Notes under the pieces: generated by a model
What the model saw: the letters and a program-made list of their open reading frames with translations, nothing else
Databases searched by the model: none
Told to the model about the DNA's origin: nothing
Source of the DNA: Candidatus Tayloriibacteriota bacterium
GTDB taxonomy: Bacteria > Patescibacteriota > Minisyncoccia > Phycocordibacterales > SIBU01
Assembly: GCA_016188455.1 (NCBI GenBank)
Contig: JACPHR010000007.1
Span: 1-56,046, forward strand
DNA: 56,046 nt
Direction of reading: 5' to 3'
Shown here: piece by piece, positions 15,272 through 23,804 of the stretch
Layout: every line of letters starts with the position of its first letter
Position numbering within the stretch: position 1 is the stretch's first letter
Program-made: the position numbers and the translations under genes

Positions 15272-15835
15272 TCAATCTGCTTTTGTCTCCAAAAGCTCGA
15301 CAAACTGTTTCTGCACCTTCTCCAGCTTGGGGTTGATGACCACTTCACAGTAGGGATTGCCCGGATGGGCGGCGAAATAATCACGGTGGTAATTTTCCGC
15401 TTCGTAAAAAACGTCTAGCGGCACCAGTTCGGTTACCACGGACGCGCCGTGTTTATTTGAGATGTTGATTTCTTTGATAAAATCTTCAGCCGTCTTTTTC
15501 TGCTCCGGCGTGGTGTAAAAAATGACCGAGCGGTATTGTGTGCCTACATCGTTCCCTTGCCTATTTTGGGTTGTCGGGTCGTGGCTGCCGAAAAAGACCG
15601 TCAACAAATCCTTGTATGTTGTAAGTTGTGGGTTGTAAGTTATTCGTACTACTTCGGCGTGTCCCGTCCCGCCGCCGCTTACTTCCTCATAGGTGGGATT
15701 TTTGGTCGTGCCGCCGGCGTAGCCGGGTAAAACCGAACTCACTCCGCGGAGCATCTTAAACACCGCCTCGGTGCACCAAAAACAGCCTCCACCGAAGACT
15801 GCTATTTCACTAACATCTCTTTTCTCTTTAACCAT
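15272..15835 (-). CDS. msrA: Peptide-methionine (S)-S-oxide reductase MsrA
   Basis: Repairs S-methionine sulfoxide. The catalytic FGGGCFWCTEAVF motif is near residue 14; GYAGG, GTGHAEVV and the DPTTQNRQGNDVGTQYRS segment complete the active site. ATG 15835 (MVKEKRD) is chosen because the family core begins shortly after; the longer frame adds 24 residues without homology. It heads the msrA-msrB operon. Confidence 0.93.
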   Translation of the reverse strand: MVKEKRDVSEIAVFGGGCFWCTEAVFKMLRGVSSVLPGYAGGTTKNPTYEEVSGGGTGHAEVVRITYNPQLTTYKDLLTVFFGSHDPTTQNRQGNDVGTQYRSVIFYTTPEQKKTAEDFIKEINISNKHGASVVTELVPLDVFYEAENYHRDYFAAHPGNPYCEVVINPKLEKVQKQFVELLETKAD

Positions 15836-15894
15836 ACAAACAAGATTATAAAAAAATATCTGGGCTGTTTTTGGAAAAAGCCCTGCCCCGTAGG

Positions 15895-15912
15895 CCCCGA
15901 TGGACATCGGGG
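15895..15912. repeat. CCCCGATG/CATCGGGG palindrome
   Basis: Perfect 8-bp arms with a 2-nt loop upstream of msrA. The core is the same as in the palindromes at 394-418 and inside zwf, pointing to one dispersed family. Confidence 0.6.
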
Positions 15913-16009
15913 TGCTTCGGGGAGAGGCCGTCGAATACCGCCACTAAGGTTTTTATACTCTTGTTATGACCATAATTATAACATAAAAACCCTATCAGTG
16001 CTTATCTCC

Positions 16010-16216
16010 CTAAAACCACCTCTTGATTTTCCTCCACAGAAGCAACTTTACGCCCAACAATTCCAAACCCAAGAAAATAAGCCACGCGCCGGGCGTTAAG
16101 GGCGTAATAAGCGCAATGAAACCAATTGCCACCAAAACAACGCCGATAATTTTCGTCAGCTTTGGTCTGTGTTCAAACATTTTTTCAAGACGCTCTTTCA
16201 TCTCTTCTGTAAGCAA
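16010..16216 (-). CDS. Small two-helix membrane protein (PGPGW-like)
   Basis: 68 residues: a charged amphipathic start, then two transmembrane helices with the motif ITPLTPGAWLIFLGLELLG, resembling the PGPGW putative transmembrane family. Ends with a basic WRKIKRWF tail. Function unknown; monocistronic. Confidence 0.65.
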   Translation of the reverse strand: MLTEEMKERLEKMFEHRPKLTKIIGVVLVAIGFIALITPLTPGAWLIFLGLELLGVKLLLWRKIKRWF

Positions 16217-16264
16217 ACATCAAGCGGGACTCTTGCTTACCTATACAATATAATATAACACAGA

Positions 16265-16394
16265 ATAAAGTTTGGCCTCGTCTTATCCCCGCCCGCGTTG
16301 CGGGGACGGGGCATGAGGCGAGACGTCGGGGCAAACTTTGTTGCAGACGAGTCGGCTCCGCCGACGCCCCTTTGCTCTTGCGGATTCATCCCCG
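16265..16394. repeat. Left arm of ~130-bp inverted repeat
   Basis: Starts ATAAAGTTTGGCCTCGT and ends GCGGATTCATCCCCG. It matches the reverse complement of 18405-18531 along its whole length, with scattered substitutions. It contains an inner GTCGGCTCCGCCGAC palindrome. It occupies most of the 370-bp stretch between the PGPGW-like and MOSC genes, where no gene is evident. Confidence 0.8.
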
Positions 16395-16527
16395 CAGCAC
16401 CCGCCCGTACCGAAACGCCAGCCCGACAGAGTCATTCCGGCTTCAGGGAACCGCCGCCGAACACCGCCAGTTCCGTTCCCCTGCTGACTTTCATTTCATA
16501 GGTTCTAACATCATCGGAAGCTTAAGT

Positions 16528-16568
16528 AAAAAACAAAAGAAAAAGCGCCTTGATATCATCAAGACGCC
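16528..16568 (-). terminator. Terminator of the MOSC gene
   Basis: On the minus strand, the stem GCG.CTTGAT/ATCAAG.CGC is followed by a long T-rich tract (16528-16545), just past the MOSC stop codon. Confidence 0.75.
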
Positions 16569-16587
16569 GTGAACTTAAAACTGCGGG

Positions 16588-17511
16588 CTAATCAAGCCGA
16601 AGCACCTCCACCTCGTCGCCCACCCGTATGATACCGGTGTTCTGGTGGTCAAAGTTTCTGCCAAAAAACACTTTGTTTTCGGCATCGCCTTCAATGCCGA
16701 GGTGCTTGCCTAGGCGATAGGCGACCAGTGTCGCCAGCGGCTCTTTGCCGCGCAGAGCGGTATGCTGCTCCGTGCAAGTGACGACGCAACGGTCGCAAAG
16801 TTTCTTGCCTTCAAAGACCACCTCCCCGATACGGATAAGGGAAAAGTGGTCCTCTTGGTGCGGCTCGCAACCGCGAAGCCATATATTGGGTCGGAAACGG
16901 TTGGCCTCCACGCACAGTGAACCTTTGCCGAGAAGCAGGTCGTTGAGATTGCCGAGCGAAGCGTCGGAAATCATCATAAAAGGAAAACCGTCATGGAAAC
17001 CTTGAAGCGCGGAGCCGCCCTTGCTCTGCCACCGGCAGGTATCGGCCATGCGCATCAGTCGGTAATACCCCGGCCGCTCCCGCGAAAGAAATTTAGTAAA
17101 CCACAGAGAAGCTTCTTTCCCTTGGTCCACCGCCTTTAGTTTACGGTCCTGCCACACGGTAATCGTTTCTTCTTTTCCGGGGAAACCGTCTATCGGCAAA
17201 CGCAACAGAGCCATGTCCGGGGCAGAGACGATAAGTTCTTTGCCTGAAACGCGGGGAGTAACCTGGCACAGCCGCCGCACCTCAATGCCAAGCCCCGAAG
17301 GGCCAAGCGCGTCCTTGACCAATCCTGGTAACGGCAACGGCAAACTGTCCCGGCGTTGGGCGACAAACATGTCGCCTTCCACCACCACGTATTGCCGGTC
17401 GTGCTTGAAACCCCGCGGGGTAACCTCAACACCTTGGCCTTGAGCGCTAAGCCGCGCGCCGCCGGCCGATTTAATCGGCGAATAAAAAAGAGCCGAAACG
17501 GTAATACTCAT
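16588..17511 (-). CDS. MOSC domain protein (YcbX/mARC-like)
   Basis: 307 residues with an N-terminal MOSC beta-barrel (VSALFYSPIKSAGG, then GFKHDRQYVVVE) and a C-terminal MOSC domain (ANRFRPNIWLRGCEPHQED, then CDRCVVTC). The KLCDRC cysteine is at the position used for molybdenum-cofactor ligation in YcbX/mARC proteins, which reduce N-hydroxylated compounds. No molybdenum-cofactor biosynthesis gene is in this window, so the cofactor supply is unknown. It lies inside the inverted-repeat unit 16265-18531. Confidence 0.82.
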   Translation of the reverse strand: MSITVSALFYSPIKSAGGARLSAQGQGVEVTPRGFKHDRQYVVVEGDMFVAQRRDSLPLPLPGLVKDALGPSGLGIEVRRLCQVTPRVSGKELIVSAPDMALLRLPIDGFPGKEETITVWQDRKLKAVDQGKEASLWFTKFLSRERPGYYRLMRMADTCRWQSKGGSALQGFHDGFPFMMISDASLGNLNDLLLGKGSLCVEANRFRPNIWLRGCEPHQEDHFSLIRIGEVVFEGKKLCDRCVVTCTEQHTALRGKEPLATLVAYRLGKHLGIEGDAENKVFFGRNFDHQNTGIIRVGDEVEVLRLD

Positions 17512-17645
17512 AGTAAAAGTCCTGTTCTGTTGTCTCCCGCCATTCTACCTATTTCATTCAAAAAAGCAAAGCGTGCGTTTGAATTAAAAATTAGCAATTG
17601 TTTTTTCAATGTGATACAGTTCAAACAGAAAAAAGAAAGGCCTGC

Positions 17646-18329
17646 ATGAACGAGCAAAGAATATATCCCTCTAAGGTAACGGCTAACGGCTCTGCCATCG
17701 CCCTATATGGGATTGAGGCACCCAACCGCCGGACGGCCGTACGGAAAGCGCTCCAGTGGTTCTGGGACAAGTATGAGGGGAAATATGGACCCGCTTCGGA
17801 CGTGTTCACCATCGGCGACCCGTACAAGGAAGTGGTTTTTAAGGAGCCATTCAATTGCAACGACAAAGGCAATAATTATCTCGACGAGGCGACCAAGGCG
17901 CGGGTCATTGAGCAGTCCAAAGGAATCCTGGAGCGCGATTCTAAAACCGGTTCGCGGCATCACCCGCCTCGCTCCCTGCGGCGCAAAAAACGCCGAAGAG
18001 AATATCGCGTCACGATAGCTCCGAACATCCAGGAGTCAAACACCGGCACACTGTACTATCGGATTGTCGTCACGCCGCAGCAATCAAAGAACGGCGTCAT
18101 CACAACCAAGCGGAAAGTACTGGACATTAAATTGGAAGCAAAAACGCTTGCCCAGGCACTTGAAGAAATAAAAACTAAAAATCTTCGGGGGTTAAACAAG
18201 GTGTCGCGACGAATGAAAAAACGGTCGCTGAAGCTGGTCGCTCATCTGTCGGGGCTGCAAACTTTAACCCAAAGCGACCGGTCCTTCTTCGCTCCGGTGC
18301 TCAAAAATGCCGCCCGTCTTAGTCAATAA
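17646..18329 (+). CDS. Unrecognised 227-residue basic protein
   Basis: ATG 17646 follows an AGAAAGG ribosome site. The protein has an N-terminal region rich in Arg/Lys and Trp (AVRKALQWFWDKYEGKYG), a very basic linker (RRKKRRREYRV), a predicted beta segment (GTLYYRIVVTP) and a basic helical end. No transmembrane segment or familiar motif was recognised. The basic tracts would fit nucleic-acid binding, but this is only a guess. It is divergent from the MOSC gene and ends at a terminator; both genes are enclosed by the inverted repeat. Confidence 0.7.
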   Translation: MNEQRIYPSKVTANGSAIALYGIEAPNRRTAVRKALQWFWDKYEGKYGPASDVFTIGDPYKEVVFKEPFNCNDKGNNYLDEATKARVIEQSKGILERDSKTGSRHHPPRSLRRKKRRREYRVTIAPNIQESNTGTLYYRIVVTPQQSKNGVITTKRKVLDIKLEAKTLAQALEEIKTKNLRGLNKVSRRMKKRSLKLVAHLSGLQTLTQSDRSFFAPVLKNAARLSQ

Positions 18330-18334
18330 CTCTA

Positions 18335-18371
18335 GCCGCGCTTCCGTAAACATCGGAGCGCGGCATTTTAT
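18335..18371 (+). terminator. Terminator after the 227-residue gene
   Basis: The stem GCCGCGC/GCGCGGC, extended by TCCG/CGGA, is followed by ATTTTATT. Confidence 0.8.
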
Positions 18372-18404
18372 TGTAACTGCGGAGAATACCCCTAGGCTTT
18401 GCCT

Positions 18405-18531
18405 CGGGGATGAATCCGCAACGAGAAAGACGAGTCGGCGGAGCCGACTCTTATACAACAAGGTTTGCCCCGATGCCTCGCCTCATACCCCGACCGCTTT
18501 GTGGCGGGGATAGAACGAGGCCAAACTTTAT
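18405..18531. repeat. Right arm of ~130-bp inverted repeat
   Basis: Reverse complement of 16265-16394, with scattered substitutions. Contains the perfect 19-bp palindrome GAGTCGGCGGAGCCGACTC. The two arms bound a 2.27-kb unit holding the MOSC gene and the unrecognised basic protein. Confidence 0.8.
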
Positions 18532-18604
18532 TTTCCTTTCAGCCTCCGCCACGGCCCCGCGTGGCGGGACCGTGGCGGGCAAAATTTAAATCAATCAATT
18601 TTTT

Positions 18605-19486
18605 CTAGCGCGATTCGTCTGATTCAGATTCTGACTTTGTAGATGAAGCGTTACCGCGCGTCTCGCCCTTGAGCTCCCCTTTCACTTCCATCTTCATCAT
18701 TGATTTCAAACTTTGCACAATCTCTCCGGCATCCCGCCGCGCCGCTTTCAAATCTTCCCGACCGGCCTTCAGTTTGAGCCTCGCATCCATCAGAGCTTTT
18801 TTATTGGCTTGGAACTGCGCTTCGCCTTGGTCGGGCTGAAGCGCGGCCGTGATTGAGAGCGCGGCGTCCGCCTGCGCTTTGGCGTCGGTCAGTTTGGCGT
18901 TAAAGTCCGCCAGTGTCGTCTCAAGAGCGCTCACCTCTTTGCCGGCCGTCTTGGCGGCAGCGATTCTCGTTTGCAATTTCACGCCGACCGCGGCCATCAT
19001 ATCGGCGGTTGATTTGATTTTGTCCGCCGTGGCCGCGATATGACCGGCGGGAATAATGAGAGCGAAAATCCGATACGATTGGCTGATTGATTTAATGTCA
19101 ATCTTCAGAGCGTCAATATCGGCATCCGCGGCAATCTTGGCCTTGAGGGCCGTGAGGCTGCTGATTTCAGCCGTTACTGCCGCCGCCATCTGGGTTTTGA
19201 CATCCGCTGAAACGCGATTCATTGACTGTATCCGCGCGGTCAGTCTAGTCAGTGCTTCAATCCGCCGCTCTATTTCCTGGTCAGCGCGGCTTTTGGCTTT
19301 GGCTATCCGCGCTTCAAGGTTCACGCCTGCTTTAATTGTGGTGGTGCCAACCTTGGATGTCTTGGCAGACGCCCGTATTGACCCGTCAGCTCCAGGCGAC
19401 AAGGCTAGGGCCGGAATGGCGCCGGCAAGCAGGATGGCCCCGGTCGCAAATGACGCGAGAAATTTAGTGAATGTGATTTTTATCAT
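18605..19486 (-). CDS. Secreted coiled-coil protein
   Basis: 293 residues: a signal peptide (lysine-containing N-terminus, hydrophobic residues ~8-28 ending ALALS), then almost entirely Ala/Lys/Asp-rich helix with heptad-like spacing, for example ARIAKAKSRADQEIERRIEA. The tail is a low-complexity Ser/Glu/Lys segment. No enzymatic motif is seen. It lies 12 bp downstream of a small membrane protein gene, so they form a two-gene operon, possibly of surface or structural function. Confidence 0.7.
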   Translation of the reverse strand: MIKITFTKFLASFATGAILLAGAIPALALSPGADGSIRASAKTSKVGTTTIKAGVNLEARIAKAKSRADQEIERRIEALTRLTARIQSMNRVSADVKTQMAAAVTAEISSLTALKAKIAADADIDALKIDIKSISQSYRIFALIIPAGHIAATADKIKSTADMMAAVGVKLQTRIAAAKTAGKEVSALETTLADFNAKLTDAKAQADAALSITAALQPDQGEAQFQANKKALMDARLKLKAGREDLKAARRDAGEIVQSLKSMMKMEVKGELKGETRGNASSTKSESESDESR

Positions 19487-19498
19487 GGTAATAAAAAA

Positions 19499-19792
19499 TT
19501 ATTCGGTCTGGGGCACCGGTTGGTCATTCAAACCGCTGTCGACCGCGGCGGAGTTTGCGTCAACATCGGCAAGTCCGTCATCAATTGACTTCATGTCCTG
19601 CTCAAGCGAATCGTCCGAACCGTCTCGCGAGGAAACCGCGTCGCTCACGGCTTCAGTGGCCGCGGCGGTATCAGGCGCGGCGGGAACCTTTGCCGACTGG
19701 GGCGTATTGCCGCGCCACAAGTACCAGCCCCCGACAATAACCACTATCAAAACAACCAGCCACAAAAGACCTTTGGAAGAGTTGTCATTCAT
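19499..19792 (-). CDS. Small single-span membrane protein
   Basis: 97 residues with one N-terminal transmembrane helix (LLWLVVLIVVIVGGWYLW) and an acidic Ala/Ser/Asp-rich extracytoplasmic tail. It precedes and is probably co-transcribed with the secreted coiled-coil gene. No family recognised. Confidence 0.65.
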   Translation of the reverse strand: MNDNSSKGLLWLVVLIVVIVGGWYLWRGNTPQSAKVPAAPDTAAATEAVSDAVSSRDGSDDSLEQDMKSIDDGLADVDANSAAVDSGLNDQPVPQTE

Positions 19793-19919
19793 AATTTGCT
19801 AATTTAATTATTGATTGATAAACGACCCTCAAACTCAATAACGATTATACTAAAAATAGCCCCGTCGTGACAAGACGGAGCCAAAGGTGATTGTAATATA
19901 AATACGCGCGCGAATAAAT

Positions 19920-19947
19920 AAAACAGCTCTTTATTAAGAGCCGTTTT
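19920..19947. terminator. Bidirectional hairpin terminator
   Basis: AAAACAGCTCT (19920-19930) pairs with AGAGCCGTTTT (19937-19947), with T tracts available on both strands. It lies downstream of the 84-residue gene on the minus strand. Confidence 0.75.
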
Positions 19948-20012
19948 ATTATCCGCAAACTTGATTATTTATCAAGTATATTACCTATTTGTATATGTTG
20001 TGCAACCCAACA

Positions 20013-20267
20013 TCAAGAAATATAACGCGCTCTATTTTTGCCATAGATTCGCAGCGCTTCTCTGATAGAAGAAGCTTTTATGGTTTTTCCGGAGCGGTAT
20101 TCTCTAATTCCCTCATTTACCAACGCATCTGCCTCTTCTGCTCGCTTGCCAGTAAGATAGTATGTCGGCACGGCTCTCGCCACAAGCTCCTCGTATTTTT
20201 TAACGGGAAGTATCACCACACCTTCCTCTTTGGCTATTCTGCTTTTTGAAACGGTTATCGTGTTCAT
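20013..20267 (-). CDS. Antitoxin-like small protein
   Basis: 84 residues. The N-terminal half (EEGVVILPVKKYEELVARA) resembles Phd/YefM-type antitoxins, in which a short strand is followed by a YEEL helix; the C-terminal half is a basic helix (REALRIYGKNRARY). No partner toxin gene is adjacent, so it may be orphaned. Assignment is tentative. Confidence 0.5.
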   Translation of the reverse strand: MNTITVSKSRIAKEEGVVILPVKKYEELVARAVPTYYLTGKRAEEADALVNEGIREYRSGKTIKASSIREALRIYGKNRARYIS

Positions 20268-20410
20268 AAGGCAATATTACCACTTTTTAATTCCCGCCGC
20301 AAATTGCGTCCGGGATTATTTTATCCCATTCTCTTTCGCCCATTTTGCAGTAGTCTCAGCCCCTACTAGGAGTCGGAGCGGGGCCAATCTTCATTCCGCG
20401 AACTAAAAAA

Positions 20411-20584
20411 TCAGGAGGGTACGCCGTGGCTCAAACACCTGATACAGACCATTTGCTTTTCCCGAGTCTTGATGTACTTATTGCCGCAGGCGCACAAAAG
20501 CACCTCGCTTTGGCGCGGCCGCTCCACCCATTTTCCGGCCTGCTGGAAAGTTCTTTTGCCTACCGGTTTGAAATGGCCTTTCAT
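20411..20584 (-). CDS. 57-residue putative zinc-ribbon protein
   Basis: An open frame shorter than common cut-offs, starting ATG 20584. Four cysteines in the arrangement CACG...CIRC suggest a zinc ribbon, preceded by a basic N-terminus. No ribosome site is seen; a TATGCT box lies about 13 nt upstream. A plus-strand frame across the same DNA has a good AGGAGGG site at GTG 20425 but looks less like a protein. It could be either; the zinc ribbon is favoured. Confidence 0.42.
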   Translation of the reverse strand: MKGHFKPVGKRTFQQAGKWVERPRQSEVLLCACGNKYIKTREKQMVCIRCLSHGVPS

Positions 20585-20628
20585 AAAAATGCCGATAGCA
20601 TATAAGAAAACTAAATTTTTGTCAATAA

Positions 20629-20651
20629 AAAAGCTCGCGGGGCGAGCTTTT
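20629..20651. terminator. Hairpin terminator
   Basis: AAAAGCTCG (20629-20637) and CGAGCTTTT (20643-20651), downstream of the 138-residue gene on the minus strand. Confidence 0.7.
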
Positions 20652-20665
20652 AACTTGAGATTCCT

Positions 20666-21082
20666 TCAGACATGATGCCTCGGTCTAATTTCATCAATGT
20701 AATGGAATCTTCTGCGCATCGGTTCTTCTGCTGGCGGCAAGAATTGGTGAGTGTTAAAAATATAGCCGCTATAACGCATCAGCGCGTTGTAATGCCTGGC
20801 AGATTCATTGCGCTGTTGTGCCAGCCGGAAATGATTCGCGGAGTGGCCGTGTTTGATTGCCTGATTACATTTCTTCACCTTATCGGCAAGCCGAAGCAAT
20901 TTTTTGTACTGACGGAGACACCGACCCTTAAGAACGAATCCTTCCGCTGTAACTAGCCAAAGATAAAAACAATACCGATGAGGACCAAACTTCCATCGCC
21001 AGTATAAATTATGGCGGAGGGAAACAACAAAGATGATGGCCATGATAATGCCGCAACATATGATATATTCAGAGACGGTCAT
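20666..21082 (-). CDS. Unknown single-span membrane protein
   Basis: 138 residues with an AAAGGAG ribosome site 8 bases before ATG 21082. An N-terminal transmembrane helix (YIICCGIIMAIIFVVSL) is followed by a strongly basic, His/Arg/Tyr-rich cytoplasmic or external region. No family was recognised. Confidence 0.65.
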   Translation of the reverse strand: MTVSEYIICCGIIMAIIFVVSLRHNLYWRWKFGPHRYCFYLWLVTAEGFVLKGRCLRQYKKLLRLADKVKKCNQAIKHGHSANHFRLAQQRNESARHYNALMRYSGYIFNTHQFLPPAEEPMRRRFHYIDEIRPRHHV

Positions 21083-21173
21083 TTTCGCGCTCCTTTCTTT
21101 TCTCTATTTTCTATTGAAAAGACTAGCGCGATTTAGGTCGATGTCAAGCCGTTCAGGTGGGAAAAGATGGCGA

Positions 21174-22133
21174 CTATTTAAGGCCGCATTTTGTCTTGAG
21201 CGCGGCCAGGTCAGAGGCCGTCAATTTTTCGTTGGCGCCTTGATTGAGTTCGTACATAATGGCTTTGGGGTCGGCGACATGTTCAAGGCCAAGCGCGTGG
21301 CCAAGCTCGTGCGCCAAAACCCGCAACAACTTTTCCCGGCTGCTGAACTCGTAAATATCAATCTCGGCGTTAAGCCCGTCGTTCTTGTAAACGCCCTCCT
21401 CAAACTCCTCGCCCCGCGCCAAGCTGACGGTATTGTATTTGTCAACTTTGATGTTAAGCGAGCCGGCGAGGCGGTTGAGGGCCTCTACAAGAGCGTTAAT
21501 TTGAGCGACATACTCATTAACGTTCGCCTGGAGCGCCCGCGCCTCACGGAGCGCCTCCTCCAGGGCCGCCCTCTCGGCCGAAAGGTCGGCGTACTCTTTT
21601 GGCGGCGCCCCGCCCCGCCCGTTCCAATAAGCCACCGCGCGGTCATAGGCTCCTTTTCTTTCCTCAAAGGCCGCCGAGCGCGCGCTATAATCCGCTTTGG
21701 CCTCCGCGTACTTTGCTTCAAGCTCGACGTACTTGGCCTTGAGAGCCTCATACGAAGCCTTGTCTTCTTTGACTGAGAGCCCTAAGTCCTTAAGCTTACT
21801 GGTGGCTTTTTGCCGGTAATCATAGGAGAGGTTGATTGCGAGCCATCCGTCCGGCCCGTAGGCAAAGAGGTCGCGGCCGACGGGCTTCTCCCATATTGCC
21901 TCGGCCTCTTTAACGACACTCAAGAAATTTACCTTGGAAAGGCCGAAGCGGCTGTCAAACGCGCCTAGTTTATAGGTCAGCGGTTTCTTACACGGCAGAT
22001 ACAAAGCTTCTATGTCGGCGAGCAGTTTGGCCAAACCGCTCTGGAGCGGCTGGCGCAATGCGTAGCCGCTATAGGCTAAGACGGCCAATGCCGCCCAGAT
22101 GATTACAACTTTAGAAAAATGCTTCATGGCCAC
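21174..22133 (-). CDS. Matrixin-type zinc metalloprotease with coiled-coil stalk
   Basis: 319 residues: an N-terminal membrane anchor (VVIIWAALAVLAYSGYAL), a short domain, a long coiled coil (residues ~120-220, many Ala/Glu/Lys heptads), and a C-terminal catalytic domain with the metzincin motif HELGHALGLEH. The following DPKAIMYE provides the Met-turn. Predicted to face outside the cytoplasmic membrane and cut proteins there. The long coiled coil between anchor and protease domain is unusual for the family and might act as a spacer through the cell wall. Monocistronic. Confidence 0.8.
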   Translation of the reverse strand: MAMKHFSKVVIIWAALAVLAYSGYALRQPLQSGLAKLLADIEALYLPCKKPLTYKLGAFDSRFGLSKVNFLSVVKEAEAIWEKPVGRDLFAYGPDGWLAINLSYDYRQKATSKLKDLGLSVKEDKASYEALKAKYVELEAKYAEAKADYSARSAAFEERKGAYDRAVAYWNGRGGAPPKEYADLSAERAALEEALREARALQANVNEYVAQINALVEALNRLAGSLNIKVDKYNTVSLARGEEFEEGVYKNDGLNAEIDIYEFSSREKLLRVLAHELGHALGLEHVADPKAIMYELNQGANEKLTASDLAALKTKCGLK

Positions 22134-22223
22134 TCTTGGCTTTTATTTTACAACACTCCGAGAGTGTTGGACATGGGGCTTCACGTTGGGAGCCGTTGGT
22201 AGCTTGAAGCGGGCCTGAACTGC

Positions 22224-22229
22224 TATAAT
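22224..22229 (+). promoter_or_regulatory. TATAAT -10 box giving a likely leaderless mRNA
   Basis: A perfect TATAAT ends 7 nt before the ATG of the histidine kinase at 22236, the same geometry as at both PaaX/Cas2-like genes. Confidence 0.6.
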
Positions 22230-22235
22230 CTTGTC

Positions 22236-23522
22236 ATGGATTTATCAGTCAAGAGCCCGCCGCGGCCAAGCGGACCGGAAACATTCAAGCTCCACGGCTA
22301 CTACTTGGCGGTGGTGGCCACGAGTTTTCTGACGCTTCTCGCCTTGGCTTTTTTCATCAACGGTTTTCCCGATTATTTCCCGTGGATTCGCTACCGCCAG
22401 TTTTTGGTCTTCTCGCTCTTGGGCTTAGCCGGCAGTCAAGGTGTGCTTTTCATTCTTCAATCAATCTTTAAAAAGAAAATTCTTTTCACCTTTGACCGTT
22501 ACGCTTTTATCGTTTTCTTCTTTCTGGCCCTCTACGCCACCGGCGGGGCGGAAAGCCCTTTCACCTTCATTTTGATTTTTCCGCTTCTGGTTTCCGTCGT
22601 TGACCTTAACGCCCGGGCCACAAAGCAAGTGGGCGTCATTATCACGGCGGCGCTGGCGCTCTTAATTTTCGCCGACCCGCCCTACTGGCACGATGCCGAC
22701 CTTATTGCCAAACACGCCATCCGCGTCCTGCTCTACGGCTTGGTGGCTTTTTACTTGCATCGGATTGTCAAAGAAACCCTGCGGCAAAAATTCGAGAAAG
22801 AAGAAACCGCCCGCCGGTTCGTTGAACTGGCCGAGCTTGATAAATTAAAAACTGATTTTGTGGCAGTGGCGTCCCACCAGCTTCGCACCCCGCTTTCCGG
22901 CATCCGTTGGGGTCTGGAGAATATTTTAAACGAAGGTCTGGTCAAAGCGGAAGCCGTTCCAATGGTTGAGGAAATAGAGCAGCGCGCCGGCGCCGCCATC
23001 GGCATCGTCAACGAAATGCTCAATACGGCCGAGCAGGGTCTTGCGGCACTGCGAGAAGAAACGCGGCCCATCAATCTCACCGACCTCCTAAAAAACGCCC
23101 TAAGCGACCTCGCCTACGACATCAAACACAAGAAGGTGAAAGTGGAAACGGCGCTGGCCGGTCCCTGCTTGGTCCGCGGCGACCAGAAAAGCCTCAAGGC
23201 GGCCCTGACCAATATTTTGGACAACGCCGTCCGCTACGCCCCCGGCGGCACGGTCTCCTTGAAGCTCTCGCCTCACGGTTCGCAAGCGCTAGCCGTCATT
23301 AAAGACACGGGTATCGGCATCGCGCCTGAAGATTTGCCCTATGTTTCGGAACGTTTCTACCGCGGTAAAAATGCTTCCGCCCTTGAACCTAATGAGAGCG
23401 GGGTGGGGCTTTATATCGCCAAAAAAATCATTGAGCGGCACGGCGGCTCGGTTTCAATAGAATCCGCCCTCGGCGCCGGCACCACGGTTACCGTCAAACT
23501 GCCGCTCATGAAAAAGCAATAG
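22236..23522 (+). CDS. Membrane sensor histidine kinase (orphan)
   Basis: 428 residues. Five or six transmembrane helices occupy residues ~22-180. The HisKA helix with the phospho-accepting His in FVAVASHQLRTPLSGIRWG follows near residue 215, and the HATPase has N-box NILDNAVRYAP, G1 DTGIGIAPEDLP and G2 GVGLYIAKKI. There is no large extracytoplasmic sensor, so it probably senses membrane-associated cues. No response regulator gene is near it. Confidence 0.88.
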   Translation: MDLSVKSPPRPSGPETFKLHGYYLAVVATSFLTLLALAFFINGFPDYFPWIRYRQFLVFSLLGLAGSQGVLFILQSIFKKKILFTFDRYAFIVFFFLALYATGGAESPFTFILIFPLLVSVVDLNARATKQVGVIITAALALLIFADPPYWHDADLIAKHAIRVLLYGLVAFYLHRIVKETLRQKFEKEETARRFVELAELDKLKTDFVAVASHQLRTPLSGIRWGLENILNEGLVKAEAVPMVEEIEQRAGAAIGIVNEMLNTAEQGLAALREETRPINLTDLLKNALSDLAYDIKHKKVKVETALAGPCLVRGDQKSLKAALTNILDNAVRYAPGGTVSLKLSPHGSQALAVIKDTGIGIAPEDLPYVSERFYRGKNASALEPNESGVGLYIAKKIIERHGGSVSIESALGAGTTVTVKLPLMKKQ

Positions 23523-23711
23523 CGCTTCATGCTCCAATCTTTCTTTCTTGCCCGCCGAAGCTTTATGCAAAACTCGGGTTTGCAGTCATTTTCAAGATTG
23601 CCGCACGTTTTTTGTCTGCCATCAAAGTCGCATTAACATACCGCGCGTTTAATTCGCCCTCGGTTCAAAACTTGAATAAATAAGAATTTTCCAGTATCTT
23701 AGAGGCTACTT

Positions 23712-23785
23712 TGCGGGATCGTCTAAAGGTAGGACGTCGCTCTCTGAAAGCGAAAATTTTGGTTCGATTCCAAGTCCCGCAGCCA
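23712..23785 (+). tRNA. tRNA-Gln (CUG)
   Basis: Acceptor arms TGCGGGA/TCCCGCA, a standard D arm, anticodon stem TCGCT/AGCGA with loop CTCTGAA (anticodon CTG), T loop TTCGATT, discriminator G and an encoded CCA. It begins with U1, as expected of tRNA-Gln. A 15-bp copy of its 3' end occurs at 23934-23948. Confidence 0.88.
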
Positions 23786-23804
23786 AAAGCCGAAGGGGTT
23801 TTGG

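Noticed and set aside
20425-20604. Plus-strand GTG-start ORF with AGGAGGG ribosome site
   Set aside because: Good ribosome site, but the translation shows no domain-like pattern and the opposite strand encodes a zinc-ribbon-like protein. Kept only as an alternative.
21033-21776. A 247-residue plus-strand ORF over the matrixin gene
   Set aside because: Antisense shadow; the minus strand encodes a metalloprotease with an intact HExxHxxGxxH motif.
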